Assembly: GCA_009760855.2 (NCBI GenBank)
Contig: WPIO01000005.1
Coordinates: 5,562,001-5,626,000, forward strand
Direction of reading: 5' to 3'
Origin: Cristatella mucedo
Lineage: Eukaryota > Bryozoa > Phylactolaemata > Cristatellidae
DNA length: 64,000 nucleotides
Below, in pieces: positions 1 to 17,274 of this stretch. The notes beneath the pieces are model-generated. The model searched no databases. It had not been told where the DNA came from and was given only the letters and a program-made list of their open reading frames with translations. The stretch's first letter is position 1, and each line of letters begins with the position of its first letter. The position numbers were made by a program, and so were the translations under genes.

Positions 1-214
1 AAAACTTTCTAGCATCCACGTCTCATCAAGCTGAGTTACTATAGCCACTCATTGTTTTACGAACCTCACTCGGTTCTTTGAAATAGCACCAACGGCAACA
101 TTAGTGGCATTCATTTTTTCCAGGGTTTTGTGAACCGTAATTGAAACATGCTCACTCTAAATCTCAGGTCACATTAAGATGCATATTTAAAATAATTAAT
201 GAACTGTTGTACGC

Positions 215-220
215 TTTATT
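215..220 (-). terminator. candidate RBM25 poly(A) signal
   Basis: AATAAA on the minus strand about 600 nt past the RBM25 stop. The rest of 1-818 shows no open frame and would be 3' UTR and flank. Other weak AT-rich signals lie closer to the stop, so this is only a candidate. Confidence 0.3.
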
Positions 221-818
221 TAATGTTATACCTAAGTTAGTAATATAATTTTAGATAGATTCACTTACCAAATTAAGTCAATATTCACAATTTCATCCTT
301 GGCATAGCATGTTGGTTAAAATAGGCAGCCACATGAAATAAGAACAATATATACCAAGATGCTTACAATTGGGCCTACATAGCAGCTGACAGTCCAAGCT
401 AAACATACTAACTCAAAATCCTTAATATTGTAAGCTGAGCACACATCCCGGTTATCTGATCACATTTTCGGGCATTCTTGATTTATCCCGAGGGGCTGAC
501 AGAATCACGAAGTGGCAGTATAAGTACTAATACACATTAACCACTATTTTAGGTTAGATACGCTCTCCGAATATTGATGCAATACTACCAATGATAGGCT
601 GGCTGATAAGGCCAGACCACCATTTGAAACCAGTCCACATGCACGATCAAATACAAATTTGAGCGAAATGAGGGTTATTTGCTGTTTTCAAGCCTTTTCC
701 TTTCAATAGAAAAAAAGCGCCGGTAAATTACAGTACACAGCAAGTGCACTAGTAATATTAAATTTAAAAAAATTACCAAACAAGAAATGTTCGTAGCAAT
801 ATATCCCAACAATCCATA

Positions 819-1761
819 TTACTTAACAAGGCCAGCTCGCTTTGCCTCTGTTTCATATATCAGCAGTCGCCACATCTTGACAACAAAAACTTCAGCCTCC
901 TCGTCCAAGACCATGGCTACATCCTGAAGTATGCTTTGTGGGGTACTCTGGCCCATCACTTTTTGGCATATAAAGTCTGTCAGCGTGGGCTCTTCTTCAC
1001 CTATGTATTCAACTATTTTCTTGTTGACCCAAGGTCTAATCCGGTTATCTAGAAGTACCGAATTAACCTGGGTCCAGTCCAAAGCATAAGAAAATAAATC
1101 TTCTTTCTCTGTGGGTATTCTTTCGATGAGCTTTTTAATAGCACGTCGCTTTTCTTCTAGGGTTTTCTCAGCATCGTTACTCTTGTCATCCTCAGCATAG
1201 TCAATAGGGACAAGTTTTCTCTTCTTGGGGTTATCAGCTGTATCGTCATCATCAGCAACAAAGGCTTCATTGATAGTGATCTTCTTCCTCTTTCCGGCAG
1301 ATACATCTGAAGGACTATCTGATGCACCGAGTTTAATAGAGCCAACGGTGACTTTAGCATAGTCCCACTGGGATGCCGGGTTGCTGTCCTCCGAGTGCAC
1401 CGACGGCTCCACAGCAACCGGTAATTGGTCGGCAGAGCTCTTTGACTCTCTTGCCACCGGATCAGCTGGAGCCGGCTCAACAGGCCTCATTGTTGACTTG
1501 AATTGTGAAGGAAGCAGTGCTGGCTCTGGTGCAGGTAGTGGGTCAGGCACATCTTCCCTTTTCACCTCGACCAACTTTGGCACCAAAACTGGGGCAGCCT
1601 TCACCTGTGTAGGTGTGGTGTCGTGAGTCAGCTTCAAAGCTTCGCCCTCAGGATCGGGATGCCCCTCTTCAGTAAGCTTCTTCTTTAGCTCCTCAATCTC
1701 TTCTTTTTCCTTCTGTCGATCGCGCATGTCCATTTCAGACTCCTTTTCCCGCTCTTTAAGC
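819..1761 (-). CDS. RBM25: RBM25 coding exon 2 (PWI domain)
   Basis: Begins after acceptor TTTCAG at 1764-1762 with LKEREKESEMDMRDR, matching the family sequence after the SALxxR junction. It contains a poorly conserved Ser/Pro/Ala-rich stretch, KRKKI and RKRKLVPIDYAEDDK (likely nuclear localisation signals), then the PWI domain. The stop codon is TAA at 821-819. Confidence 0.94.
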
Positions 1762-4649
1762 CTGAAATATGACCGACACGATGTTTATGATATCGACACG
1801 AATTGACAAACCAAAGTAATGAAAAAAGAAGAACCTAGGAAATGTACTTCTAAAGTGGCCGAAAAATTCTAAGGCCACAATAACACAGCTTCAAAAGTGT
1901 CCAATCCAAAATGTTAACGACATACTTTGCATAGCTATCATGAAATCACGCGAACTCAGTCACATGTGCGCACACACCTGCCCATTAGCGGTGTGGCACA
2001 CACTCCCACCCAAGCACACACGCAAACCTGGTCATTAGGGGTGTGGTAGATTCAGAAAAGGTGCTAACATCACTTGCAATTATGGCAAGGAGGATTTTTC
2101 TAGAGTATATAATGCAGACTTTTTAATGACACGAACGATTATAGGAGCAGCAAGACTGCACAGGACCGTTTAATATAGTAGTAGCCGCAAGAGCAAAGCC
2201 TATCTCCCAGAGAGCTATACCGGGTCGCTCCCGGCTTAAGCCTGCAAGCACATTCATCAAATTGCAAGTACAACGGGTTACTCAGAGGTCATCTTAGACC
2301 ACATTTTCTTTAGCAACTGAATAACTGTATACCAAACAAACGACCTAATCAGATGAATGTTTTGTCTACAACACAGCATTACAAAGGCTTCTCTACGGCC
2401 ACTAATCCCAGCTTTAAGTGCATTCCAGGCTGCGTTCGAACCGATGCACTAGATTAGATGGTCTGTATGAATGCCTGTACCAACGAATTAATGCAATCTG
2501 TTTTTAAAACTGCCAGGCAGCGAGTGCCAAAAAACTCCTAAGAATTATAATATACATATAGGGTATATAGAGTAAAAAAGTGTTCAACCATCTCAGGAGT
2601 TGCCACATTTATAAATTCTATGCAGCTTTCTCCGTGGCACTGTCTTTTGCATATGAAATGAGGACAATAGTAGGGTGATCACTAACGAAAATATTCTAAG
2701 TATTAACCCAACATTGCTGCAGCATATCGAAGTTAACACGACATTTACAATTCTTTCATGCAAGGAAATAATTCTAGCTCTCGAGCAGGTGAGGTTGATG
2801 GCAAGGCAAACAGTGGAACAACTTCAGCTCCACTGCAAAAACAGTTCGTAGGAGCCGAGCTGGGTTGGTCCAGCGGTTAAGGTGCTCGCCCCGACTAAGA
2901 TCTGGCTGAGGTCGTGGGCTCAAGCGCTGAGGCATATGTGAAGTGAAGCGCCTGAATAGAGATTTAGTTCTCTTGGGGCGCGATACAAATGAATTATATA
3001 TTAATCGTCGGTAAGCCAGTGAAATAGATTCAGTAGGTCCAGTAAAAGGAGCTGGCAGTGTAGCATGAAAATGTATAGATAAACTAACTTGAAGCATGCA
3101 ATGGCAATTTTTTACATATAACTTGTAAAACGTGAATGAAGTGAAACATTTACGTGAAATGAAGAGACTAGAATACAGCACACAGACACGAGGTTACAGC
3201 AAATGTTAGTACCCGGAAAGCGTTAGCCTTTTGGGAAATTAATCTAGATACCAGAGATAACGAGAGATGAAACGCCATATGGTGATGCAATGTTGGTACA
3301 AAAGGTCACAAAGCCAAATGATAAGAACTGTAAAGACAAAAGATTTAAGATGCTCACCTTCGTGACAGAGCACTGCCTCTGTAGTATTTCGAGTCATCCC
3401 TTTCATCATCGTAATCTTCAAGGAATTCCCGTAGCCTTCTTCCTTCTTTATCCTCTTCTATTTTCTGTTCTTCTGTTCGATCTCTCTCTTTCTCGAAGTC
3501 TCGAAGTTTCTTTCGCTCTCGAGCTTCCCAGACCTTCAAGCGCTCCTGGTAAGCTGCTTCCTTTTCCCGCATTTTTCGTTCCATCCGCCTTCGTTCATTT
3601 GCCTCTTCTTCGTCTTCTGCATCATGAATCTGGGGTCGTGGGGACGTATCCCTTTCCTTGCTTTTTGCTCGAATGGGCTCCTTGGAACGAGAGCGACGTT
3701 TTCTGTCCTTATCTAAGGGCAGCAACTGTTTCTCTTTTATCCTATCACGTTCATGCGACGACGGACGATCCCTGTGTTGTATAGACTGTGTCATTTCGCC
3801 TCTTTTTACATCTCGGTCACGGTCGCGATCACTACCTCTGCTGGGCTGACCACGTCTGTCACTTTTTCTGGGCTCTTTTTCCTTTTCATCATCGTCATCC
3901 TTATGAGCTTCTCTGAACCTGTCAATTTCACGGCTGATCAACGATTTCTTCTCTTCCTCAACATCCATATCATCCAGACCCTGGTCTTTTTTGGGTTCTG
4001 GAGGTTTAGGTAGCTTCAGCATACTGCTATCATGCTCTTTAGGTGGTGTCTTCCTCAAATCGGCAGCATATTCCTTCATAATTGCCTCAAACCCTGCCAA
4101 AATGGGTCTGTCGTCACGCTTAAGGACTTCCTCTGCATCTTCTTCTTCAGCTAATTTAGGTAGCTTTTGGAAATATTCCTGAAGCTGTCCTTCAGTCTTG
4201 GCATCGACTTTGACCACCAGGTTCTTGTCAGCAATAGGCCAGTTATTTAACAGACGAACGCAACGCCTCGTGGCCTCCGGATGCTCAAATTCGCAGAATC
4301 CGAAAGCCTGGAGTTTGCCGGAGGCTCCTTGAACCCGCTTCCAGCTAATGACATTTCCACATCGCTGCAGCATAGTCCGAATCATCAGATCTGGAGCACG
4401 ATCCGATATGTTACCGACAAAAACAGTCGTGACAGGTGGCTTCTCCTTTACTTCAAATTCGATACTTTCGAGCTTAGGAGGTAGCTTAAGCTGAAGTGAT
4501 TGTGGGGGGATCGCAGGTCTCGGTAGAAGCCGTGGGATCAAACCCATTCCAGGGACTGACATCGGAGGCATAGGCAGTCCAAGTGGTGGATATCCAAACG
4601 GTGGGGGCACGGGAAGTCCCAAAGGTGGTGGTCTCGGAGGAAATGACAT
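819..4649 (-). CDS. RBM25: RNA-binding protein 25 (RBM25), two coding exons
   Basis: Joining exon 1 (4649-3358) and exon 2 (1761-819) gives 744 codons plus stop; human RBM25 is about 840. The protein is a nuclear splicing regulator that associates with U1 snRNP and exon-junction factors. Seen here: a Pro-rich N-terminus (residues 1-50), one RRM at about 74-151 with RNP2 TVFVGN and RNP1 LQAFGFCEF, an Arg/Glu/Lys/Asp-rich middle (about 230-430) containing the family string REKEAAYQERLK, and a C-terminal PWI domain (about 650-744) with RPWVNKKIVEYIGEEE, ending GLVK as in the family. The start MSFPP (4649) is preferred over the upstream in-frame ATGs near 4727 because it aligns with the family N-terminus. 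Splice sites are AG|GTGAGC and TTTCAG|G and the frame is kept (Arg codon split). The charged middle is shorter than in vertebrates. Divergent neighbour: PABP at 11080. Family assignment is very secure. Confidence 0.96.
1762..3357 (-). other. RBM25 intron 1
   Basis: GT-AG intron of 1596 bp between the two coding exons. Apart from a SINE at 2854-3000 (plus strand, antisense to the gene) I see no coding or structured element. Confidence 0.85.
2854..3000 (+). mobile_element. tRNA-derived SINE, family B
   Basis: Starts GCCGAGCTGG, has an A-box-like TGGTCCAGCGGTTAAGG and a B-box-like GTCGTGGGCTCAAGC, then a tail GAAGCGCCTGAATAGAGATT...TTCTCTTGGGGCGC ending in AATGAATTATA. Other copies of the family are at 49106 (minus), 50375 (plus) and 57740 (plus). 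The tail resembles the 3' end of LINE family A in this window. Confidence 0.8.
3358..4649 (-). CDS. RBM25: RBM25 coding exon 1 (RRM and charged region)
   Basis: Codons 1-430 plus two bases. It carries the Pro-rich leader, the RRM and most of the RE/RD-like region, and ends KYYRGSALSR at donor AG|GTGAGC (intron begins at 3357). The open frame continues upstream to about 4727, but that part has no family resemblance and is probably 5' leader. Confidence 0.93.
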
Positions 4650-4698
4650 TGCCAGTTTAAGGGAAACTGATTGTATTGAAGTGTAGTCGGCGAGACAG

Positions 4699-4735
4699 TC
4701 TGAAAACGAAGTCAGCATTGTCATCAAAATCTGCC
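4699..4735 (-). other. candidate 3' splice sites in the RBM25 leader
   Basis: On the minus strand TTTAATGGCAG (ends 4731) and TTCGTTTTCAG (ends 4700) are plausible acceptors just upstream of the MSFPP start. Together with a good donor at 10468 they suggest a non-coding first exon far upstream. This is inference only. Confidence 0.35.
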
Positions 4736-5159
4736 ATTAAACAATTCAGGCATGCACATTGTACTGCAAATTTGCATCTTATTATCATTACTTACCCTTA
4801 ACATAACAATAGCTGCACTAAGTATGCGTTAAACAAACGATGACAGACCTAGCATGCCGACGGGATAAGGCTGTGTATTCAGCAAGGGTATTCGACGTTC
4901 AAAAATAATTGCCAGCTGTTCCTTAACGACTGTAAGGGCAAACTCAAGAACTATGCTATCAAATAAACGAGCATGTTGAGAAGTCCCCATAATAAGAAGG
5001 CAAGCAAGAGAAACCCAAAATGCTAACACTAACTATTGCTGACACACAGTGCAGCTAACAGCCTGCATTACGCATATATTTAAAGGCTACAGTGCCATTA
5101 AGTTATATATAACACAATGACACCCCATGACTTGACAACATCTAATCTAAAAACGCACA

Positions 5160-5320
5160 TGTTCCTGACAGCATTCACTGGGCCCCTGTGGATTGTCCTT
5201 TGTGTGCTTATTTGTGTAGACACTGCACCTCATCACTAACCATTAATTTACAGCTTATGTAAAGGCTAGATAGAGATTTAGTTCTTCGAAGGTGCTATAC
5301 CAATGTATTATTAGTAGCAA
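5160..5320 (+). mobile_element. LINE family A, 3'-end remnant
   Basis: The run from GGGCCCCTGTGGATTGTCC through GTAAAGGCTAGATAGAGATT to TATTATTAG parallels the 3' UTR and tail of LINE A copies at 27090-27335 and 38230-38400. It is degenerate and has no coding part. Confidence 0.55.
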
Positions 5321-5363
5321 TACAACACGTACAGATCTAAAAAGGAACGGTCCTTCCTTTGGT

Positions 5364-5535
5364 GAGCCGTGATGGCACACTAGGTAAGGCGGTTGCTTCT
5401 TACGACTTTGGTCCAAAGGTAGTAGGTTCGAATCCTGCGATGATGAAATATCCTTTATTGCCACTGCAAACGGTGGCGATAGCCGTAAAGACTCTTCTGT
5501 CACTATACACAATAGGCTGTTAAATCAGCTAGTAT
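5364..5535 (+). mobile_element. tRNA-derived SINE, family A
   Basis: Family A consensus features: GAGCCGTGATGGCACACTAG start, A-box-like ACTAGGTAAGG, B-box GGTTCGAATCC, a self-complementary central part (GCCACTGCAAACGGTGGC) and the tail GGCTGTTAAATCAGCTAGTAT. At least eight further copies occur in this window. Confidence 0.85.
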
Positions 5536-5754
5536 TTTTGGGAACTAACACAAAATGAAGCAAACCTTATTTGAGTGCAGAATCAGGGGTATTTGGAGGA
5601 TACACTTTAGCCACAAGATAAGCACACAATGCGGCGCCCCCTGCTTAAAATTTGGCCTAAGCGCCCTTGCTTAAAATTTGGCCTAACTTCAATTTTAAAA
5701 AGAAAAGTACAACTACAAGTATGAATGCTAACTAATTCAGTATGTGTTAACATG

Positions 5755-5935
5755 CCACGGAACTAAGCACAGAACTAAGAAACAATACACGGAACTAAGC
5801 ACCAATATCCATTGTATATAGCCACAAGATAAGCACAATATCCATTGTACACAGCCACATCCAAACAATATCCATTGTACATAGCCACAAGATAAGCACA
5901 GAACACGGGACTAAGCACAAATATCCATTGTAGGT
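5755..5935. repeat. imperfect minisatellite around ATATCCATTGTA
   Basis: ATATCCATTGTA occurs at about 5804, 5838, 5868 and 5921, joined by variants of ACATAGCCACAAGATAAGCAC and ACACGGAACTAAGCAC. The units are irregular, roughly 30-50 bp. The small open frame across it is a product of the repetition. Confidence 0.7.
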
Positions 5936-5939
5936 TACC

Positions 5940-8900
5940 TTCAGTAGCTGAATGATTAATTGACGCTCAGAAAACAAGTGCTTTAGTCTTCAGACGAAGA
6001 TTCTGCCAAGTCTTTACAATCCAGACAGGTGATCGCTGCTACGATATTGGATAACGGGCAATGTTCCACCTGCGGCAAACAAAAAGCAGTAAGAAAAAGA
6101 GCTTGCCAAAAGCTTTCAAGGAAAGAGAGCTCTAGCTTATCCACGCCACAGGCAAATTAAGGACAAAAAGCTTAAACAACTTTACAAGTGATCACAACAC
6201 AAAGTCAGGATGCAAAACATAATGCAACATATTATTTGATGTACAAATATAGGCCCCTTTGAAGATCTTGCATGCCCCACAATGCCTAATATAACTGCCT
6301 AAGAAAACGGGAGTACCTGTGGAGTTTGAGTTCTTTAGCACAGCATTCCAGTATTTTTGACATTGCTTGCATATGAACTGTAATTCCGAAAGTTGACTCT
6401 TTCAAAAGAATCACCATGTGCTTATCTTTCAAATCGACAAAACCTATAAAATGCATGCCCATGCGACTACTGTTCATACGATTCTAACACTACGGTTACA
6501 GTCATACTGATGCTAAGACTGAAGCCGGCTTTAAATTTTATGAATACACGAAGAAAAGTTATATAGAGCTGAAAAACCAGCCATACACAAAAACCAACAC
6601 CATTCAGCTGCAAGAAATACGATAGCAATAATTTCAAGTAGTCTGAGGTTGCACGAATTGTCGCTTTATACTACACTTTAAGTGTTTCGTTACAAACATC
6701 AGTGCATACATGTAAGACACCACAGGACACCCCTGAGTAATTTCAAACAGCTTCTAAAATTGGAGAAAGGTCACCACATGATATCATATGAAACTATAAT
6801 ACAATCCAGTTTAAGCACATTCATTTTTACTAAAAATTAACAGCTATCTCGTCTTTGCGATGCCATCTCAATCCAGCCTCTGAAAAAGATCATGTCAAGT
6901 TGCTAAAAAATGTCACAATATTGAATTTCACGATAAACTTCACACTATTGCAAGTAGATATTCACGCCTGTTTGAATGCAATACCAGCTAGTTTTCCGAA
7001 ACTAGCCTAATAGTTGCTCTTACAAACAGACCTTGCTCTAGAAAAGTTACTCTCATATGACTAGAACGGTTGGTAATGCTGAAAACCTGAAACCACCTCC
7101 CTAAACAGCTCCAGGAGTAAGCATAGTGCTAGTGAAGTCAAAACATTTGCACATGCACCTGAGTATTCTTATAAGCGAAGTCGACTGTACTAGATTAGCT
7201 CATATACATCTGAATTCAGTTGACATGCCAGCCAATACACACCTATTTTTAAGTTACAAACATTTGCGCCACTCGGTCTAGCTAGGGTTATCATCTGAGT
7301 TTGGCTGGTTCCCCTCGTGCTTATCAAAACAATACTGCACACACCACCAAAAATACCAAAACAAAGTAATGGTCCCCATCATGAGAAAAGCATTGCCAGC
7401 AAATTTAAACTTACAAAATGCCAAAAAGTTGAATTTATTCAAGCAGCTTTAAACTGGCAAGAGCTCTAAGCTAGAAAGCATAGAATGGTACTAATCTTTA
7501 TTGTCAGCAAGGCAAGTTTCTTCACTCCTACGACAGCATCATATGTATTGCATATAAAAAATAACGATGCAGACCACGAGGGGCTGGCTGGCCAGGACAT
7601 ACTAGCATCATACATTGCCTAATCATTCAAATCATGCAAAATGAGCCCGGCAGCATTGTACTGCAATGAAACCAGAATACACTTGTTAATGATAATATTG
7701 ATTATAAACTTCAAGCAAACACTCATACCACTCAGGTGTCTCTGAATAGCTATTTTCTGGATTCAAAATAACTGATCTCGAATGGCCTTAAAACTGCAAC
7801 GACAAGACATGCCAGCCTATTCACATGAATCCACAAACTGTGGAGATGAGATCTGGCCATTTACTGTATAGACAGAAAGATGTTAAGTACTAATACCAGA
7901 GCACATACTTGCATGTGCACACAAATAAAGCCGACATAGAACCATCAAGCATAACAAGCAGAAGCACCGGCTTCTAAAAAAGCTGCATAAACAACTAAAT
8001 GGTAAGTTAACTAATGCCACAGATGCTGTTAAAATACTTCAAACATAATAAACCGTCATCAAACACATGACAAATCATGGAAGCCAATAAATACTTGGAA
8101 TGATGTTCAACTAGATAGCTTTAAGTGTAATCAATAAACTATCAGTAAACAACAAAAGCAAGTCGACTTACCTCACGATTGTGTAAAATTAGTTTAGATG
8201 AGCTTTGGTGGTTGGAAACAACCTCAAAATTGGCTTACTGCAACACATAAAAACTTTACTGCATAACACATAAACACAGATCTGAGAGAAAAAAAGTAAC
8301 CAAACCGGTGAAAAGCTTAGCTCGAAAATCTGCAGACCACAAAGCCACCTTTAACCAATGCAATTTAAAAACTACACAGATCTAACTAGTAGGTATTTAC
8401 ATTATATGTCGAACCACCTGCAATCAGGTGCAGACCTTTCGAGAAGTACCCAGTAATATTTAAAACTGCTGAATGAATTCAAACGTGGGCCTGTACTCGG
8501 TGTCAGCCATGCACCACTGGTACAACTATAGCTCTATAAGAAGCAGCCTAATGACACCCAAGCATAAAGCTTCGACATGGAATGTCAGCATGTGTAGCAA
8601 CCTTATGCACATATACCTGCAAGTACAAGCACATGCATGTGCCATTGAGTTCGTAAGAGTGCACACATCCAGAAGAGTTTATCTGGTGAAACATTTTTAG
8701 CATGCAAAATCTAAGCCAGGGGTCATAGAAATTACGATTAAGGACACTTTAGCAGCCAAGCTAATGCAAAAATGCATGTTCATAGCAAGAAGTATACCAC
8801 ATCCCGATGCAAGATATGGTATGCACATACATACATCTAACAGCAACCGAAAAGTAGGAAGTTGCCTGTCACAAAACTGGGGATGCTGCAAGTAGCAAAG

Positions 8901-10460
8901 TAGCCGGTGGTGGCTGCAAGGTCGTGTTCTCAATCGCTCTTGGACCAAGTTAATTGGTAACTGACAAACCATATCAGATGCCGTAATCACTTATATAACC
9001 ACATACTTTCTTTTCAATTCAACGATTTGCCATTTTGAGATCTAAGCATAAAGCCTTTTAAACCTGCCATGGTTTCACTGGCTTGGAAAAAGTGGCACAT
9101 TGGTTAGCTAAGTGCAATGTAAAATAGTATGAGTAATTATGCTTGCTCACTTCAACCTGCTACTAATGCTATACCTAAGAATTGAATTTAAAGAACGCCA
9201 ACCAACCATTACTCAATCAGGTTACCATATTTTTTTTAGTAGAGCCGAGGACCCCAAATTCAGTTTCCACAAGATAAAGTAATCTTGTACTAATTGCTTT
9301 GGTTAAAACTAACCGATCCGAGAATATGAACAGCAATGCCAAGAAGAACCTTGAGCATTTATAGTCCTATAGGCTGACTCATCACGAACAATGCAACCAC
9401 TTTAAAACATAAATAGTATGTTAGAATGGGCTGAGAATCAAACCTCAAATAAAGCGATCTCAAATATATGGAAAGGGCGATTGTCATAACTACTTGTCAG
9501 GCATACAAATAATTTAAAATAATTTCTTTACTGGTTACGCAAGTGATAGACTGATAACTCAGACCGGACATGTCACGAAATGGGCCAACGTCACAATCGT
9601 TATAGACAACCAAAAGTATCGTGGTCACTAAACCTACCTAAAATCATTACTCCACGGTCATCACAACACTTCTACAAACATTCTTAAAAAGCATTATTCA
9701 TACCAGTGCTTTGAAACTCAATCAAGAGCAGACTGAAATGTACAACTGGCTGTGTCAATGCTGGTCAGACATGAGTGAAACTACTAAAAAGCTATGCAAA
9801 TAGCTAGAACAAAATGTCTTCTCAATACACACCAGGTCAATAATTTCATGGTACGTGATAAACAATGTGAACACAAAGGCCTGCCCAGGACCGTATTCCA
9901 AAAAGAACTTCCGACTGCTTGCAATGCTGCAAGCTATCTTGTGTTGCAAGACGATTCATACGACTGCATATCAAGCGTTTATCAGAACCTAGCATGGAGG
10001 CTCGATTTTCTATCCATTGCAATGTTGTCAACGCTGTCTCATAGTAGCCCTACTCTGACTTTCGGTTCCCGGGTCCCTGAAGAGACCGAGGAGCACCAAC
10101 CTAATTAAAAGCCGACAGGTAGCAGCATCGCCCGCAGTCCTATTCAATAGTCACACGGAACGTTTTCAGCCGGCTTGCAAGGTTCAGCGGCGGCCAAACA
10201 CTGTCTCTACTTACAGAGATCTACAAGCATGATTAATGTTTACACTACCAGCTGCTAAGGCAGCAAAGACTCATCAACACGTGCGTGCATGCAATCCCGA
10301 CTTCAGTATTTGCTGACTAAACCGGTGTCCGTGTCTGATTCAAAACAATGTTATACATCTTACATTTAATGCAAATATGATAAAGGCAATCATGCACTTC
10401 AGGTGGAATAGGGGGCTATATGTAGGCGGAACGGAATAAAACTCGAATAGGAGGTATCAT
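5940..10460. other. intergenic or leader-intron region, no gene seen
   Basis: AT-rich sequence with only short unrelated open frames on both strands. I recognise no protein family, RNA gene or well-preserved repeat. If RBM25 has a non-coding first exon near 10468 on the minus strand, this stretch is its first intron. Confidence 0.5.
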
Positions 10461-10467
10461 TGCTTAC

Positions 10468-15360
<4,893 letters not shown>

Positions 15361-15504
15361 ACAAGTTGCTACTGAATTCTCCATCTGCAGGCAAGAATGA
15401 CAGTGGCACAAGCAGTGATCACTTCCTTAAAGTAAAAAATTGTCCTCACTTGCAGGACTGCCAAAAAAATCGAAAAACCATTGCCTAAAAGTGTGTAACT
15501 ACTG

Positions 15505-15510
15505 AATAAA
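15505..15510 (+). terminator. PABP poly(A) signal
   Basis: AATAAA 145 nt after the stop codon, followed by a T-rich stretch. The corresponding region is also present in the two downstream pseudogene copies (around 21.9 and 24.8 kb). Confidence 0.75.
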
Positions 15511-15899
15511 CATTTGAAGAAAAAACCGTCTTATAATGCAGAAGCAGCACATTCACACCAGCTGGTTTTACAATTTTGAAATTGATGCAGTTACCCATGA
15601 TTAATAAGTTATTGCTAATGCAGCTAAGGTGGTAAGGGCTTGGCTAATAGTATGATTGTTAGTAACGTGAAAAGCTGTATTGCTCGTTACTGATGACAGT
15701 CTGAAGCAGAGGCACATCACTACGATGTACCCCGAGGTTGTAGTTTGTGAGAATTTTGTTGCCGCAAGATTATTTAATGCTGGTGAGGCACCAGCCAGTT
15801 GAAGGCTACAGGTCACCCGAGTTGCCACCGAAGCAAGGTGTACGGAAGTGATCTTCGCTTAGTCGATTTTGTTGCACAAATCATGGATGTACAGCTTGA

Positions 15900-17255
15900 T
15901 TTCCTAATGCCAGTTCGAAGTACCTTCCAGCCTATGGGAGCATGGGAACTAAAGGAATGGTCATGCAGGGAGTACCAAAGCGATTAGATTAAAAAAGTAA
16001 GTAGTTATAATAGTAATACTAGCTGATTCAAACAGCCCCTTTGGTATAGAGACAACAGCCTGTATGGCTGTCACCATTGCTTGCAGCGGCAATAAATTAT
16101 TGCCCACCGTAGAATTCGAACCCACGACCTCTGGAAGAGGTCTTGAAAGACAGCTACCTTATCTTGTATGCCATCACGGCTCGCCTGTAGGGTATGTACG
16201 ATGCCTGGTGGTTAAGTAGACCTGAAAAGGGTAGCTGTGGGCCAAATAATGAAAGGTTGTTAAAGTTAAGTGACTTACATGTTGATGTCGTTTTTCTGTT
16301 TGACTGGAAGCCAGTACAGTTCTTCGAGAAGTGGTTGCGTGTGGCAACAGCGTCGCTCTCAATAATCAGTCATAGCTGCAGAAGTTTGCACCAACTGAGT
16401 GCTTGGTTGCTCATGCCGGTTGACCAGCAGATTTTGTATTATCACCATTCGCCAAAAATCTGAGGTACGCACGTCGAAACAAGAAGTCGCACATGCATGG
16501 TCTTATTTAGCCGTCTATTCCAGGCTAAGCAAGGCCAAGTTTTAGCAATGTTATGTAGAAGACTAGGCAGTAGTTAAGTAGGCAGACTCAACTGTGGAGC
16601 TGATGCGATCGTTTGAAGAAAGGTCACTTTCGAACAGCCCACCTAGACGTAATGCAGATTCAATAGGAGATGTGCCGGTAGAGCCGATTTTGGAGCGGTA
16701 ATTAGACTTTCCTATTTCTGAAGCACGCTTGTCTTGTCCATAACTGGTAAATAAGTTTTATGAGCACTCAATTTAAAAAAATGCTGCCATCTATTTGCGG
16801 ATGTCATCAATACATGCAGCAAGGGAGTTGGGATGATTCGACGTGCTGGAGGGCTGGGAGGGCTCAAAGCGAAAGTAAAATTGAGTCATCCGGCTCTTAC
16901 CTAAAGCCTAGGTTATGCCTGGCATTCGCATCGGCAATAGAAAGAGTATGAACAGTGAACCGAACCGGACCAGTCAGAGTGCCCCCGGGTTGCCCCGTAC
17001 TTGTAGAGCTTCTCGGGATAATCTTTGTTCGTTCATACCAATAGTATATACCAATAGTATATAGTATATACCAATTCATACTCTAATGTCTCCCACTGAG
17101 ATAGACCTGAATCACGGTAGTACAGAACCAACGAAGCCCCCGCAGCAGAAAAGGTTCTTTCGAAGAACCTGGCGATCATTAGTATTACAAGCACCCGAAA
17201 TATCGAGCAAAACAAAGACTCTTGCCTAAGTCCCTGTGCCTGTGCTTTGATCCCT
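15900..17255 (-). mobile_element. LINE family A, degenerate minus-strand copy
   Basis: Read on the minus strand it follows the better copy at 53481-55010, from RT-like sequence near 17250 (cf. TCTCCCACTGAGATAG at 17089) to the C-terminal region near 15910. Many stops and gaps. It is interrupted by a SINE A at 16016-16182. A second degenerate copy faces away from it starting at about 17275. Confidence 0.7.
16016..16182 (-). mobile_element. tRNA-derived SINE, family A (minus)
   Basis: Reverse complement shows the family start, B-box GGTTCGAATTC and the AATCAGCT tail; inserted within the LINE A remnant at 15900-17255. Confidence 0.82.
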
Positions 17256-17274
17256 ACCTGCATTGCAGCACGGC

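Noticed and set aside
1381-1626. Plus-strand open frame opposite RBM25
   Set aside because: Antisense shadow of RBM25 exon 2; low-complexity Gly/Ser composition and no family.
3290-4484. Several plus-strand open frames opposite RBM25 exon 1
   Set aside because: Antisense shadows of a long coding exon rich in Glu/Arg codons.
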